Shown one piece after another: positions 18,301 through 26,232 of a stretch of 64,000 nucleotides of DNA. The first letter of the stretch is position 1. Each line of letters starts with the position of its first letter. The notes under the pieces are model-generated. The model did not search any database and had not been told where the DNA came from. It saw only the letters and a list, made by a program, of their open reading frames with translations. This DNA comes from Fimbriimonas planktonicus (GTDB taxonomy: Bacteria; Armatimonadota; Fimbriimonadia; Fimbriimonadales; Fimbriimonadaceae): the NCBI GenBank assembly GCA_965234685.1, contig OZ248539.1:992001-1056000 (forward strand), given 5' to 3'. Position numbers and translations under genes: made by a program.

Positions 18301-20559
18301 CCAGAGCCAGGTCAGTTGCCAACTTCGGAAGGCTTCTACATGGTGCTTAACAACACCGCGACCAACCTCTTGTACTCCTCCTATCTTGGTGGCGTGCTTG
18401 ATGACATCGTGTTCGGACCATACGTTGACGCATTCGGCGATTCTTGGCTCTGTGGCTACACGGATGCTTATCGACGATATGTGATCTTCAGCTCTACCGG
18501 AACTCCAACGATCCATGAGCTGAGCTCTTCGCTTCCAGCTAGCCTGATCACTCCTCTGGCATTCAAAGCTAACGGAGATGCTGCTGGTGGATTCACCGTC
18601 AACGGTGTACTTTACGGAGCTGCGAACCCGAGCTATCCATTCGTTGATCCGCTAGCGTTCCCACCACCAGATGGCCAGGCTCCGCAACCACTGCCGACCG
18701 TTAGCGCTACTTACCAGAGAGACGGATACGTCCTTCGACAGCGAGTAGCATTCCCATCGGCTGATTCGGTGGTTCTCACCCCGAACACTATCCCTGGCGG
18801 ACTTGGTGCAAACAGCATCGCTACCTTCACCCTCAGCGCAGCAGCGCCAGCAGGTGGAGCGGACGTCACCGTCACCCTCAACAACAGCGCGGTTGCCTCG
18901 TTTGCTAACGGCGCCGACCAGACCACGCTGCAATTCAACATTCCAGCGGGCCAGACCACCGCGACGTTCCCCGTCTTCTCCAAGCCGGTGAACCAGAACG
19001 CGACGGTCGACATTCGTGCAACCTATCTTGGTAGCTTCAAGATCGCTCGATTGAACGTGATTCCTTGGCTCCAGCAGCTTGGACTCACGCCAACCGATGT
19101 GGTCGGTGGAAACACGGTTAGCGGCCGAGTGACATTGGCCGCGGCGGCACCGGCAAGCGGTGTGACCGTTGACCTCTTGACGGACAGTCCAAGCCTGATC
19201 AACTTCGGCACGGGCGTTACCACGGTAACGATCCCAGCCGGACAGCAGACCGGTAACTTCACGATCAATACGCTCGGAGTTGCGCAAACGCGATTCCCGA
19301 CCGTAACCGCCTCGCTCCTCGGAGTGGGTCGAACCCAGTCGATCACGGTCCGACCGATCACCTTGTCTAGCCTCACCTTCGCTCCTTCGCGAGTCGCAGG
19401 TGGTGCAACCACAACCGGTACGGTCGTCTTCAGCGGTCGCACTGGCGAACCATTCAATCTTCGAATTCGCTTGAACGCAGGAACCGGTGGATATCGATTC
19501 CGAGCTGACGCAAGCTCGCCACAGGTTGGAGAATTGGTTCTGCCGATCCCAGCTGATGCGACTTCGGCAACGTTCCTTCTGGACACGAAGTTTGAAGCCG
19601 TGAACACCCAACGAGTTGCGACAGCGCAGATTCTGTCGACGACCGGTACGGCAGTTGGCACTCCAGCCAGCGGCACGATCTTTGTTGACGCAATCAACCT
19701 GACCGGATTCTCGATCAATCCAACATCGATCCTCGGTGGTGGAACGGCACAGGCAACGGTCACGATCGGAGCGCCGGCACCTCAGGGTGGCGTCACGATC
19801 AACCTTGAGTCGGCTAAACCAGCGATTGCTCCAGTCCCAGCTTCGGTCAACATCGAGCCAGGACAGACTTCGGTTGTGTTCGACATTCCAACGAGCGTTG
19901 TGTTCGGAAACAACGAAGCGGTTGGATTCAAGGCTCGACGAGGAAGTCTCGTTCGATCGGCTTCCTTGAACGTCCTGGCCGGAGACTTCGGTCTCACCCT
20001 CGATCCAGCAACGGTAACGGGTGGAACTCAGAACTCGGTCGGAACTATCGACATCGGAAGCCCAGCCCCAGCGAGTGGTCTCGTGGTCCTCACGCGATCG
20101 TCCAACACGGCGGCCGCGGTCGTTCCTAACTCGATCACCATTCCTGCCGGAGAGCAGATTGGTACCTTCCCGATCACCACGCGATCAGTAACGGACGAAA
20201 CTCCGGTTACGATCTCGGCAATCCTCGGAAAGATCACGGTTACGCGAACGCTCACCGTGAACACCACGAAGCTCCTGGGCTTCACCATCTCGCCGAACCA
20301 ACTCCGACCACTGCGAAATGCATTGGCGACCGTGGAACTGGCAACGCCAGCTCCGACCGGCGGAGTTGTGGTGGACATCCAGCTGAACACGAGCCTCTTC
20401 GCCGTCTATCCGACGACGCTGAAGGTCACCGTTCCAGCTGGCCAGACGACCGCGACCTTCAACCTACAGGCGAAGGCACTGTCGATCAACACGCGAACCA
20501 CGGTTCGAGCAACCGCAGGTGGTAGCACCATCGGCGTGATCGTAGACATCCGACGATAA
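15346..20559 (+). CDS. Giant secreted SBBP-repeat protein with Ig-like modules
   Basis: Secreted protein of 1737 residues. A signal peptide covers about 1-32. Residues about 50-250 match the N-terminal domain often preceding SBBP propellers (FIENAGQW motif). Propeller blades with G-N-V/A-Y-I-x-G signatures occur at about 260-370 and 690-1110. Three roughly 45-residue repeats of the type G-F/T-L-x-Y-x-G, with alternating small residues (near 377, 476 and 577), are inserted in the first part. The C-terminus has about six Ig/Calx-beta-like modules of about 100 residues starting near 1142, 1244, 1341, 1450, 1547 and 1642, each with GG and IPAGQ(Q/T)T motifs. No PEP-CTERM or LPXTG anchor is present. 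Probable surface or adhesion protein. The GTG start is followed by a Lys/Arg-rich n-region. Confidence 0.88.
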   Translation: MAYLLLKSKRFSVLSAVALGIFSLVGMALGGAQVPQTKGKDMDLSEANRKVNERPLSFIENAGQWNSKAKFLLRSSEIDYWVTSKGFVLDYKAAKPTDKLSGHAVAVEFAGGNQAQVAGEFRKDVIRDFVNKDGSATRANGFNEVRSKGIYKGIDLRSYVDGRAARYDIEVAPNTDPSVIELKFSGAKSLSITPKGDLAIGTALGTKEMVGLKAYQVVNGKQKTVASKFVKLSSSSIGFKLGAYDASKKLVIDPLIYGSYYGGDNGPDTVQAVSSDIDGGVYLTGKTRASQFPAIFGPYGFNLQGGYDAYLTKLQGDAYSHDYAALFGGNRDDEGTRIGVDPFGNVWIAGITGSLNFPTNTRNNIQLIELTSASAPTGGTFTMSYQGTTFGPIPFDASPADIQAFLEPFFGVGNVVVTLKAGAGTLADGATYKVELNRAFNGTLTINSTGMRPRYREVESIQNFSQILRAVNDTVPTAGFYTLSYNGVETVPLAFNANGQNVFNALNAIPELNGNIELRSAALPADIGQVPYLIYINLAAPLSQITVNNANLTGGVFEIVSPRTWFTFWDNTTTIPTGGSFALQFGADAGAFNFNANAAQMQAGLSAFPGIGDGNILVTALNAAALPNGIMRKTFIGDRATDSVAFTMNDNGLLPRPTYAVRRPSDMFVIRFAKSGSSLNPLPSQALIFGGDGEDQLAGFSIKPSESPVAGDPVEFILAGNNEFDIPNIPTAWNGNSSYFARFQYNGSFTVSAANTGYFADGRSTVIGGAVLDAEGSMYIGGGVVNTGNVDTSINPVFVTTPNAFEGGRLLRNSDLFARKYNSSGTMLYSVLVGGNNAEVIGGFGTDSTGAAFNVGSAIAVDLQGNAYIVGRTNSFNYPRTRGVFGETFTNSLVMVATKINSDGSAISYSTNLRTSNGARDAANLLPAGIAVDLAGNVHITGNLHPYAWFPENNGADPADPNEPVENVIGSVPVTADALDPDIEIPEPGQLPTSEGFYMVLNNTATNLLYSSYLGGVLDDIVFGPYVDAFGDSWLCGYTDAYRRYVIFSSTGTPTIHELSSSLPASLITPLAFKANGDAAGGFTVNGVLYGAANPSYPFVDPLAFPPPDGQAPQPLPTVSATYQRDGYVLRQRVAFPSADSVVLTPNTIPGGLGANSIATFTLSAAAPAGGADVTVTLNNSAVASFANGADQTTLQFNIPAGQTTATFPVFSKPVNQNATVDIRATYLGSFKIARLNVIPWLQQLGLTPTDVVGGNTVSGRVTLAAAAPASGVTVDLLTDSPSLINFGTGVTTVTIPAGQQTGNFTINTLGVAQTRFPTVTASLLGVGRTQSITVRPITLSSLTFAPSRVAGGATTTGTVVFSGRTGEPFNLRIRLNAGTGGYRFRADASSPQVGELVLPIPADATSATFLLDTKFEAVNTQRVATAQILSTTGTAVGTPASGTIFVDAINLTGFSINPTSILGGGTAQATVTIGAPAPQGGVTINLESAKPAIAPVPASVNIEPGQTSVVFDIPTSVVFGNNEAVGFKARRGSLVRSASLNVLAGDFGLTLDPATVTGGTQNSVGTIDIGSPAPASGLVVLTRSSNTAAAVVPNSITIPAGEQIGTFPITTRSVTDETPVTISAILGKITVTRTLTVNTTKLLGFTISPNQLRPLRNALATVELATPAPTGGVVVDIQLNTSLFAVYPTTLKVTVPAGQTTATFNLQAKALSINTRTTVRATAGGSTIGVIVDIRR

Positions 20560-20572
20560 TCGTTCGGACCTT

Positions 20573-20607
20573 AGCCCCTCTCGGTGGAACAACCGAGAGG
20601 GGCTTTT
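20573..20607 (+). terminator. Intrinsic terminator of the surface-protein gene
   Basis: AGCCCCTCTCGGT (20573-20585) pairs perfectly with 20592-20604 over a 6-base loop, ending in TTTT. It lies 13 bases after the stop codon. Confidence 0.92.
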
Positions 20608-20625
20608 CGTTTATTCAGGTACAAA

Positions 20626-20817
20626 ATGAACGTGAGTCGAGTAGCAACAGGATTGTTCATTGGTATCGCGGTAGGGGCCGTCGGAACTTTGTTAGTTCGT
20701 CGCCTGCAAGAAGTCATCGCAAATCGCGATCCCGATTTGTTGCTGGACCGATTAGCTACCCAAGTTGACACCTTAGAGCAGCGGTTCAGCCGCGTCGAAG
20801 AAGGCCGCGCAAGCTGA
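20626..20817 (+). CDS. Small single-span membrane protein
   Basis: 63-residue protein with one transmembrane helix (about 5-22, VATGLFIGIAVGAVGTLLV) followed by a charged helix that looks like a coiled coil (LLLDRLATQVDTLEQRFSRVEE). ATG 20626 is preferred to an in-frame ATG at 20584, which would lie inside the terminator. It ends two bases before the CrtI-like gene, implying co-transcription. Function unknown. Confidence 0.6.
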   Translation: MNVSRVATGLFIGIAVGAVGTLLVRRLQEVIANRDPDLLLDRLATQVDTLEQRFSRVEEGRAS

Positions 20818-20819
20818 GC

Positions 20820-22253
20820 GTGCGTAAAGCCGTCGTTGTGCTTGGAGCGGGTGTAGGTGGCCTCAGCGCCGCTATCCACGCTCGCCTAAAGGGGCACGAC
20901 GTGCTCGTGTTGGAGCAAAGGGAAGTACCCGGCGGCAAAGCGGCTTCGATCTCTACTCACGGGTTTCGGCTGGATCCGGGCCCAAGCATCATCATCCTTC
21001 CAGAAGTCTACGACGCGGTCTTTAAGGCCGCTGGCAGGAAGATGTCTGACTACCTCCAGTTCGTGCGGCTAGACCCGATCACACGCGTTTTCTTCGAAGG
21101 GCAAGAAGCCATCGATCTTCCTGGAGATCGGCAAGGGTGCGAGCGTTTGGTCAGCTCGTTCGGCGCGAAAGACGGCGAGAACTTCAAAGCCATGTTCGAG
21201 CGCTTTGACAAGATCGTTCCCCTGGTTCACGAGACGATTTTTGACCACCCGATCGATCAGTGGTGGCAGTTCGCTTCGCCCAAGTTCATCAAGATGGGCC
21301 TCGGCATGAGCCTGCAGGGTAACTATCGCCAGCAGATCGATAAGTGGTTCGAGAGCCCGCTGCTCAGGGCATTCTTCTACGGTTTTCCTTCGTACAGCGG
21401 CCAGTCGCTCGATGGCACCGGCGCCGGGGCGCTCTTTATTCCGTACTTCATGATCGCTGGAGGGGTGTTCTATCCCGTCGGCGGAGTTGGACAAATCCCA
21501 TCGGCGCTTTTCAAGTTGGCCACCGAACTCGGAGTCGAGTTCCGCTTCAACACCAAAGTCACGGGACTGAACGTGACGAACGGCCAAGTCAAGTCCGCGA
21601 CTCTCGAAAGTGGGGAGCAGGTTGAGTTTCAAACGCTGATCTCGAACCTAGATCGGACCACCGTTCAAGGCATGCTTGGAACGCCGTCAAGCAATGCCCC
21701 GTCATTCAGCTACTTTACGCTTCACTACGGGCTCCCGCGAACGTTCCCCGACCTCAAGCATCACTCGCTCTTCATTCCGAAGAACTACGTGCAAAGCTTT
21801 GAGGACCTGTACGACGCCCGGAATTTTCCTGGCGAGCCCATCGTGTACGTGAACGAAACCACGGAGCTGGATCCAGAGGGCGCTCCTCCGGGAACGAGCA
21901 ATTTCTTCGCTGTCGTAACCTGCCCGGCAGAAGAGCAGCATCTCGACTGGAAGACGTTACAATCGAAAGCCAAAGACCAAACCAGGTCCGTTCTCCAAAA
22001 GTTTGGAATCGACCTCTCCGAACCCATCTTCGAGCGCGTTCAAACGCCGATGACCTTCCGAGAGCGAGACGGAAACTATCGAGGATCGCTGTACGGGGAA
22101 GACGAAAAGCATCGGCCTTTCAAAGGGATGCTCCCCCATCCGAACCGTGATCCCAAGATCAAGAATCTGATCTATTGCGGTGGAAGCGTGCAGCCCGGAG
22201 CCGGGCTGCCGATGGTAACGCTCAGCGGCAAATTCGCCGCCAACCTCATTTAG
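20820..22253 (+). CDS. CrtI-family (phytoene desaturase-like) FAD oxidoreductase
   Basis: FAD-dependent desaturase/isomerase-like protein of 477 residues, GTG start. The N-terminal dinucleotide motif is VVLGAGVGGLSAA (7-19), followed by EQREVPGGKAA and FRLDPGPSI. The C-terminal CrtI signature YCGGSVQPGAGLPMV is intact. Family members desaturate or oxidise carotenoids, using FAD. No crtB or other carotenoid gene is nearby, so the substrate is open. The last four bases overlap the convergent phosphoglycerate mutase gene (TTAG serves both stops). Confidence 0.88.
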   Translation: MRKAVVVLGAGVGGLSAAIHARLKGHDVLVLEQREVPGGKAASISTHGFRLDPGPSIIILPEVYDAVFKAAGRKMSDYLQFVRLDPITRVFFEGQEAIDLPGDRQGCERLVSSFGAKDGENFKAMFERFDKIVPLVHETIFDHPIDQWWQFASPKFIKMGLGMSLQGNYRQQIDKWFESPLLRAFFYGFPSYSGQSLDGTGAGALFIPYFMIAGGVFYPVGGVGQIPSALFKLATELGVEFRFNTKVTGLNVTNGQVKSATLESGEQVEFQTLISNLDRTTVQGMLGTPSSNAPSFSYFTLHYGLPRTFPDLKHHSLFIPKNYVQSFEDLYDARNFPGEPIVYVNETTELDPEGAPPGTSNFFAVVTCPAEEQHLDWKTLQSKAKDQTRSVLQKFGIDLSEPIFERVQTPMTFRERDGNYRGSLYGEDEKHRPFKGMLPHPNRDPKIKNLIYCGGSVQPGAGLPMVTLSGKFAANLI

Positions 22254-22852
22254 AGGATTTCTTTGCCGAGAACTTCGCCTTCGTTGCTCAGGTCGTAAAC
22301 GACCGGAACGGCGGTACCTAGATTTAGGTTCAGAACTTCTTCTTGAGTGAGGTTGTCGAGCTTCATCACGATGCTGCGATTGCTGTTTCCGTGGGCAACC
22401 ACAAGAACGTCCTTGCCCTGAGCAATGTCACCGAGGATGCATCGCTCGAAGAACGGGAGCGTTCGAGCCGCGGTCATTTCGAGGCTCTCACCGTTTGGCG
22501 GTGGAACGTTGTAGCTTCGTCGCCAAATGTGGACCTGCTCCTCGCCGTATTGCTCAGCGGTTCGCTTTTTATTGAGGCCCTGCAGGTCTCCGTAATGGCG
22601 CTCGTTCAGCGCTTCGTCCTTGATGATCGGTACTTGCTTACCGGTAGCTTCCAAAATCAGCGCCAGGGTGTTCTGGGCGCGTGCAAGGTTGCTCGTGTAT
22701 GCCACGTCAATGGAGTACTCGGCCAGCTTGACGCCTGCCTTAGAGGCTTCTTCGCGACCCTGCGCGGTCAACGGCACGTCTACCCAGCCGGTAAAGCGGT
22801 CTTCAAGATTCCAGAGTGACTGACCGTGTCGAACGAGAATGAGCTTTGGCAT
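22250..22852 (-). CDS. gpmA: 2,3-bisphosphoglycerate-dependent phosphoglycerate mutase
   Basis: Histidine phosphatase-fold glycolytic enzyme of 200 residues interconverting 3- and 2-phosphoglycerate. It starts MPKLILVRHGQSLWN with the phosphohistidine H9, then FTGWVDVPLT, LNERHYGDLQGLNK with the acid/base Glu, and VVAHGNSNRSI with the second His. It is shorter than the E. coli enzyme (250) because of a trimmed C-terminus, as in many bacteria. ATG 22852 is preferred over 22876. TAAAAT lies seven bases upstream. Confidence 0.92.
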   Translation of the reverse strand: MPKLILVRHGQSLWNLEDRFTGWVDVPLTAQGREEASKAGVKLAEYSIDVAYTSNLARAQNTLALILEATGKQVPIIKDEALNERHYGDLQGLNKKRTAEQYGEEQVHIWRRSYNVPPPNGESLEMTAARTLPFFERCILGDIAQGKDVLVVAHGNSNRSIVMKLDNLTQEEVLNLNLGTAVPVVYDLSNEGEVLGKEIL

Positions 22853-22859
22853 CGAGCAA

Positions 22860-22865
22860 ATTTTA
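22860..22865 (-). promoter_or_regulatory. -10-like hexamer TAAAAT before gpmA
   Basis: TAAAAT on the minus strand ends seven bases before ATG 22852, with no Shine-Dalgarno sequence between. Confidence 0.5.
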
Positions 22866-22884
22866 CTCGTACCCATCTTCAGCG

Positions 22885-23292
22885 CTACACGGCACGAAAG
22901 AAGGCGATCATGTCGGTCTCTGGCCAGGCAATGCCGTCTTCCTCAGCCAGTGCCCGCAACTGTCCTCGGTGGTACTGACCGTGAAACACAACATGGCGGA
23001 GAATCTGGTGCAGGGGTTGGCGGAAAGTGTCGCCGCGGAGGTTCCGATACTCGAGCTCGTGGGTCAGATCAGATTCCAGAACAAAGGCGATGTATCGCGC
23101 GTCAAGCTCGATCTCTCGAACATCGTGAGGTTCTCCGGTCATACGCTCAAGCCAAATGCGCTTCGCGTTGGTCATATGACCTCGCGTTTCGTTTGCCCGT
23201 GGGTTGGACCATTCCAGGAGCGTCTTGTCCCAAAGGTCGTTCGCCCACTGATCGTATCTCAGCCCGTCGAGAATCGCATCCTTGACCGTCAT
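22885..23292 (-). CDS. DinB family protein
   Basis: Third DinB-superfamily protein in the window, 135 residues. The first helix reads LRYDQWANDLWD and the C-terminal metal motif HVVFHGQYHRGQLR is intact. HMTNAKRIWLERMTG supplies the second-helix His (H39 region). It is convergently arranged with nothing and lies just upstream of gpmA on the same strand. Metal-dependent transferase function is possible by family; the substrate is unknown. Confidence 0.88.
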   Translation of the reverse strand: MTVKDAILDGLRYDQWANDLWDKTLLEWSNPRANETRGHMTNAKRIWLERMTGEPHDVREIELDARYIAFVLESDLTHELEYRNLRGDTFRQPLHQILRHVVFHGQYHRGQLRALAEEDGIAWPETDMIAFFRAV

Positions 23293-23315
23293 AGATTCAT
23301 TTAACCCAGCTAGGA

Positions 23316-24056
23316 CTATCCCAAGAACCGATACGTGGCGACTACGGGATAGTGATCGGAGTGTGGTACCCGGGGCGAATCGGCATCAAGTAACTCAAAG
23401 TGCGGCGCAGCAAAAATGTAGTCAATCTGGTCCGTTCCTTCGCCAAAGTTCCAACCGTGGAAAGTCGCCTTTCCAGCCAAATCGGCCTCTGCGAGTGCAT
23501 CTTTGCCAAGTTTGAAGAGCGGCTGTAGGTTTGGATTGCTTGGAGCCATGTTGAAGTCGCCAAGAGCCAAGAAGGAAAGTTGGTAAGGCTCCAGAAACTC
23601 GGTCAGGGCGAGGACGCTCTTTCGCCGACTCTCGTCCGATTCGTGGTCCAGATGTGAGTTGGTCACCACAATCTGACCTGCCGGATGTTCGATCTTCACC
23701 CAGCTCGTGATGCGAGTGATTCGGTTGCCCCAGTGCATGCTGTTCGGCACGGTAGGGGTATCCGAAAACCAGAACGTTCCCGAGGCGGTCGCTTTGAGAC
23801 TGGCGCGGATGTAGATTGCGCAATGCTCGCCCTTAGACTTGCCATCTTCTCGACCGACTCCAAACCGTTGGTAGCCCGGTAGCGCTTTCTCCAGCGCTTC
23901 GACCTGATCGGGCAGAGCCTCCTGAATCCCGACGATGTCGGCGTCTAACTCGGCAACGTAGTCACACAACCGTTTTGCCCGAAACGGCCAAGAATTGGGC
24001 CCATCGTTTCCGGCGGAAAGACGAATGTTGTAAGTCACAACCTTGAGTGACGGCAT
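23316..24056 (-). CDS. Endonuclease/exonuclease/phosphatase family protein
   Basis: EEP-fold metal-dependent hydrolase of 246 residues. Conserved blocks in order are VVTYNIRLS, DIVGIQEAL (metal Glu), VVTNSHLDHES, LALGDFNMAP (catalytic Asp and Asn), and PHSDHYPVVATY (terminal Asp-His). The family includes nucleases, inositol phosphatases and sphingomyelinases; YNIR plus the short length fit the small bacterial subgroup of unknown substrate. No signal peptide. The divergent gene at 24086 shares a 29-bp intergenic space. Confidence 0.88.
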   Translation of the reverse strand: MPSLKVVTYNIRLSAGNDGPNSWPFRAKRLCDYVAELDADIVGIQEALPDQVEALEKALPGYQRFGVGREDGKSKGEHCAIYIRASLKATASGTFWFSDTPTVPNSMHWGNRITRITSWVKIEHPAGQIVVTNSHLDHESDESRRKSVLALTEFLEPYQLSFLALGDFNMAPSNPNLQPLFKLGKDALAEADLAGKATFHGWNFGEGTDQIDYIFAAPHFELLDADSPRVPHSDHYPVVATYRFLG

Positions 24057-24073
24057 GTTGAAGTATGGATGCG

Positions 24074-24079
24074 TAGAAT
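24074..24079 (+). promoter_or_regulatory. -10-like hexamer TAGAAT
   Basis: TAGAAT ends six bases before ATG 24086, with no Shine-Dalgarno sequence. Consistent with a leaderless mRNA. Confidence 0.45.
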
Positions 24080-24085
24080 CGCTCC

Positions 24086-24391
24086 ATGGTTCGCAAAGTT
24101 GCGCTACTCAACGGATTTCGAGAATCCACCCCGTTTACGCTGGATATTGAGCTCGACGGAGATACGGCCACGCTCCACATTGATCAAGACTTCGCTGGCA
24201 GAAAGGTAGAAGAAGAACTCCCCCTCGCCGTCTTGAGCGACCTCGCCATAGGTGCACCGCAGAAGAACGATGATCTGCTGGGCTTGACGTTTGAGACCAC
24301 CGAAGCAGAGGTCCATGGACTCATCGGTGTTGGCAGTGGGAACGAGCGTTTCATTCTTTCGAAGGCCGAACTGGCCGAAGCACTCAAATAA
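24086..24391 (+). CDS. Hypothetical small acidic protein
   Basis: Protein of 101 residues, no signal peptide or membrane segment, rich in Glu and Asp, with alternating strand-like segments (PFTLDIELDGDTATLHID) and a helical end. I do not recognise a family. Codon use and a good start context support a real gene. It converges on the terminator of the prepilin operon. Confidence 0.6.
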   Translation: MVRKVALLNGFRESTPFTLDIELDGDTATLHIDQDFAGRKVEEELPLAVLSDLAIGAPQKNDDLLGLTFETTEAEVHGLIGVGSGNERFILSKAELAEALK

Positions 24392-24426
24392 AAAATGGCC
24401 CCCGATCCGCTGGATCCGGGGGCCAT
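24390..24426 (-). terminator. Intrinsic terminator of the prepilin operon
   Basis: ATGGCCCCCG (24395-24404) pairs with 24417-24426, with a further ATCC/GGAT pairing next to a bulged C and a GCT loop. On the minus strand the hairpin is followed by TTTTTT (A run 24390-24395). It serves the minus-strand genes at 24440-25584. Confidence 0.9.
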
Positions 24427-24439
24427 CGACAAAAAGGAA

Positions 24440-24697
24440 TTACTCCTTTCCGCCGCCTGCGCCGGTCAAGTCGCCGCCGAGGTCTTTTTCACCCGCTGGT
24501 GCAGTTGCTGCCGCGCCCGCTTGCGCTTGAGATTCAAGCGCAAGCTCTTTTTCCGACTTGTGGCCTTCGGGCATTTTGGTCACGTTATCGATGACCATTT
24601 TGTCCCCTTGGCTAATGTTATAAGCGCTGAATGCAGCCGCGCCAACCGCGAGCACGATGATCGCAACTAGTCCAGCTTTCTTCGCGTTTTCGTTCAT
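24440..24697 (-). CDS. Small membrane protein coupled to prepilin
   Basis: 85-residue protein: a short cytoplasmic N-terminus, one hydrophobic segment (AGLVAIIVLAVGAAAFSAY, about 8-26), a charged middle and a Gly/Ala-rich end (AQAGAAATAPAGEKD, then GAGGGKE). Its ATG shares one base with the prepilin stop (TGATG), so translation is coupled. It may be a pilus-associated minor component or chaperone; no family recognised. Confidence 0.75.
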   Translation of the reverse strand: MNENAKKAGLVAIIVLAVGAAAFSAYNISQGDKMVIDNVTKMPEGHKSEKELALESQAQAGAAATAPAGEKDLGGDLTGAGGGKE

Positions 24698-25584
24698 CAG
24701 TTCTTGTAGCGCTCGTCCGTGTGGATGAGGTTTCGCGCGTTGTTCGCGATTGCGTCTGCCGGAGCAGATGCCCAACGAGCATCCATGATGCTGTTTCGGT
24801 TCATCGACTTGCTGTGACCGTCGGCGAATCCGAAGTTCGTGTTTCCGCCGTAGTTACCAAGGGAGATGGCATCCTGGGTGTTGCACCAAGCGCCTGGGAT
24901 CGAGTTGACCCTTGGCCAAAGTGCGTGTCCGGCAACGCCTGGCGTTCCAGGTGCGAACGCGTACTCGCGCTGGTCGTTTCGGTGCTGCATCAGACCGTTC
25001 CAGTAGGTCCAAGAAACGTAGCTTGGGATCAAGAAGATCGTGAGGCCAACGTTTCCAATTTCCGTTCCAGACTTCGAAGACGACTTGAACGTCTGAACCG
25101 TAGTTCCCGCTGCGCCTGTGCTGTCCCAGCCAGCAATGCCGTAGGCATGGGCCCGGTTTGGAGAGTTGTAGGTGAATACGTAGCTAACGACTCCGCCGGT
25201 TGCGTGGTTCTCATTGGTCGAGTAGCCCGTAGAGTTCGCATCGCATCGACCCATGGTGTCGTTTGGCGATCGCCACATGGCCTTGCTCTTGATGTATGGG
25301 TTGACCATGTTGTGGCCGCTGTTGATCTGCGGTCCGGTCACGTTGGCCGTCCAGAAGGTCTGGCCGTTTCGGAGCATCGGGTAGATGTCGTCAAAGTCGC
25401 CCATGTACATCTGCGTTGCAAGCAGAATCTGCTTGTTGTTGCTGAGGTCTTGAGTCTTCTTCGCGGCTTCCTTAGCCTGTGCGAATACGGGGAAGAGGAT
25501 TGCCGCCAAGATAGCGATGATGGCGATGACAACGAGGAGCTCGATAAGCGTAAAGCCCTTTCGATTGAGGTGAGTGCGTGCCAT
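24697..25584 (-). CDS. DUF1559-like prepilin-type protein
   Basis: Type II pseudopilin-like protein of 295 residues. The leader MARTHLNRKG is followed by the prepilin peptidase signature FTLIELLVV and a hydrophobic helix; cleavage is expected between G10 and F11. The C-terminal part has NFGFADGHSKSMN, the H-x-DG-type motif of DUF1559 proteins. These assemble in or on type II secretion/type IV pilus-like systems and are greatly amplified in Armatimonadota and Planctomycetota. First gene of a two-gene operon with its own promoter and terminator. Confidence 0.93.
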   Translation of the reverse strand: MARTHLNRKGFTLIELLVVIAIIAILAAILFPVFAQAKEAAKKTQDLSNNKQILLATQMYMGDFDDIYPMLRNGQTFWTANVTGPQINSGHNMVNPYIKSKAMWRSPNDTMGRCDANSTGYSTNENHATGGVVSYVFTYNSPNRAHAYGIAGWDSTGAAGTTVQTFKSSSKSGTEIGNVGLTIFLIPSYVSWTYWNGLMQHRNDQREYAFAPGTPGVAGHALWPRVNSIPGAWCNTQDAISLGNYGGNTNFGFADGHSKSMNRNSIMDARWASAPADAIANNARNLIHTDERYKN

Positions 25585-25632
25585 AAAAAAGTCCAGCCCC
25601 GGTAATGCGAAGACATCACTGGTTGCCTAACC

Positions 25633-25662
25633 AATATACAACTCCTTTTGGTTTTCTGCTAA
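25633..25662 (-). promoter_or_regulatory. Promoter of the prepilin operon
   Basis: On the minus strand TTAGCA (25657-25662) and TATATT (25633-25638) are separated by 18 bases. The predicted leader is about 40 bases. The -35 touches the last bases of the upstream rluE-like gene. Confidence 0.5.
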
Positions 25663-26228
25663 TTTCGCTTTGGGAAGAAGGCGTTTTCGACGCCAATGAC
25701 TTCGGAAAGTTCGCCAGGCTCAAGATTTGATAGGTCCATGGGCCCAATGGCCCAGCGCAAAAGCCGAAGTGTAGGAAGTCCAACCGCCGCCGTCATCCGG
25801 CGAACTTGCCGATTCCGGCCTTCGGTGATTTTCAACTCGATCCAACTCGTTGGAATGTTCGCGCGAAACCTAACGGGCACTGGCCGTGGAGGAATGGTTG
25901 GAGGTTCTTCAAGCAGCCTAGCTTTCGCCGGACGAGTTCGCCCGTCCTTCAGATCGACCCCGGTCCGTAACTGTGCGAGTTGATCGGCTGATGGAATCCC
26001 CTCCACTTGAACCCAGTACGTTTTCTCGTGCGCAAATTTTGGGCTTGTGAGCCGGGCATTCAAAGCACCGTCAGAAGTGAGAATGAGGAGTCCCTCGCTA
26101 TCAAAGTCGAGCCGACCTGCGGCATAGACGCCCGGGACCTTCACGTAATCGGCGAGCGTTGGTCGACCTTCCGGATCGGTGAATTGACAGAGAACCCCGT
26201 AGGGTTTCCAAAACCGGAAGGTCGGCAC
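25659..26228 (-). CDS. rluE: RluE-like rRNA pseudouridine synthase
   Basis: RsuA-family pseudouridine synthase of 189 residues with no S4 domain, which fits RluE (23S rRNA U2457 in E. coli) better than RluB/RsuA. Catalytic D41 lies in AAGRLDFDSEGLLILT, preceded by KPYGVLCQF and followed by KTYWVQVEG and EGRNRQVRRM. Start is GTG. It lies four bases after the acyl-CoA dehydrogenase stop codon and is probably co-transcribed. Exact target assignment is by family resemblance only. Confidence 0.85.
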   Translation of the reverse strand: MPTFRFWKPYGVLCQFTDPEGRPTLADYVKVPGVYAAGRLDFDSEGLLILTSDGALNARLTSPKFAHEKTYWVQVEGIPSADQLAQLRTGVDLKDGRTRPAKARLLEEPPTIPPRPVPVRFRANIPTSWIELKITEGRNRQVRRMTAAVGLPTLRLLRWAIGPMDLSNLEPGELSEVIGVENAFFPKRN

Positions 26229-26232
26229 GGTG

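Noticed and set aside
18652..19611. 319-codon antisense frame in the surface-protein gene
   Set aside because: Composition is Arg/Ser/Cys-rich noise, with no motif; the plus strand encodes clear repeats.
20584..20625. Upstream start for the small membrane protein
   Set aside because: It would place 14 codons within the terminator hairpin of the preceding gene.
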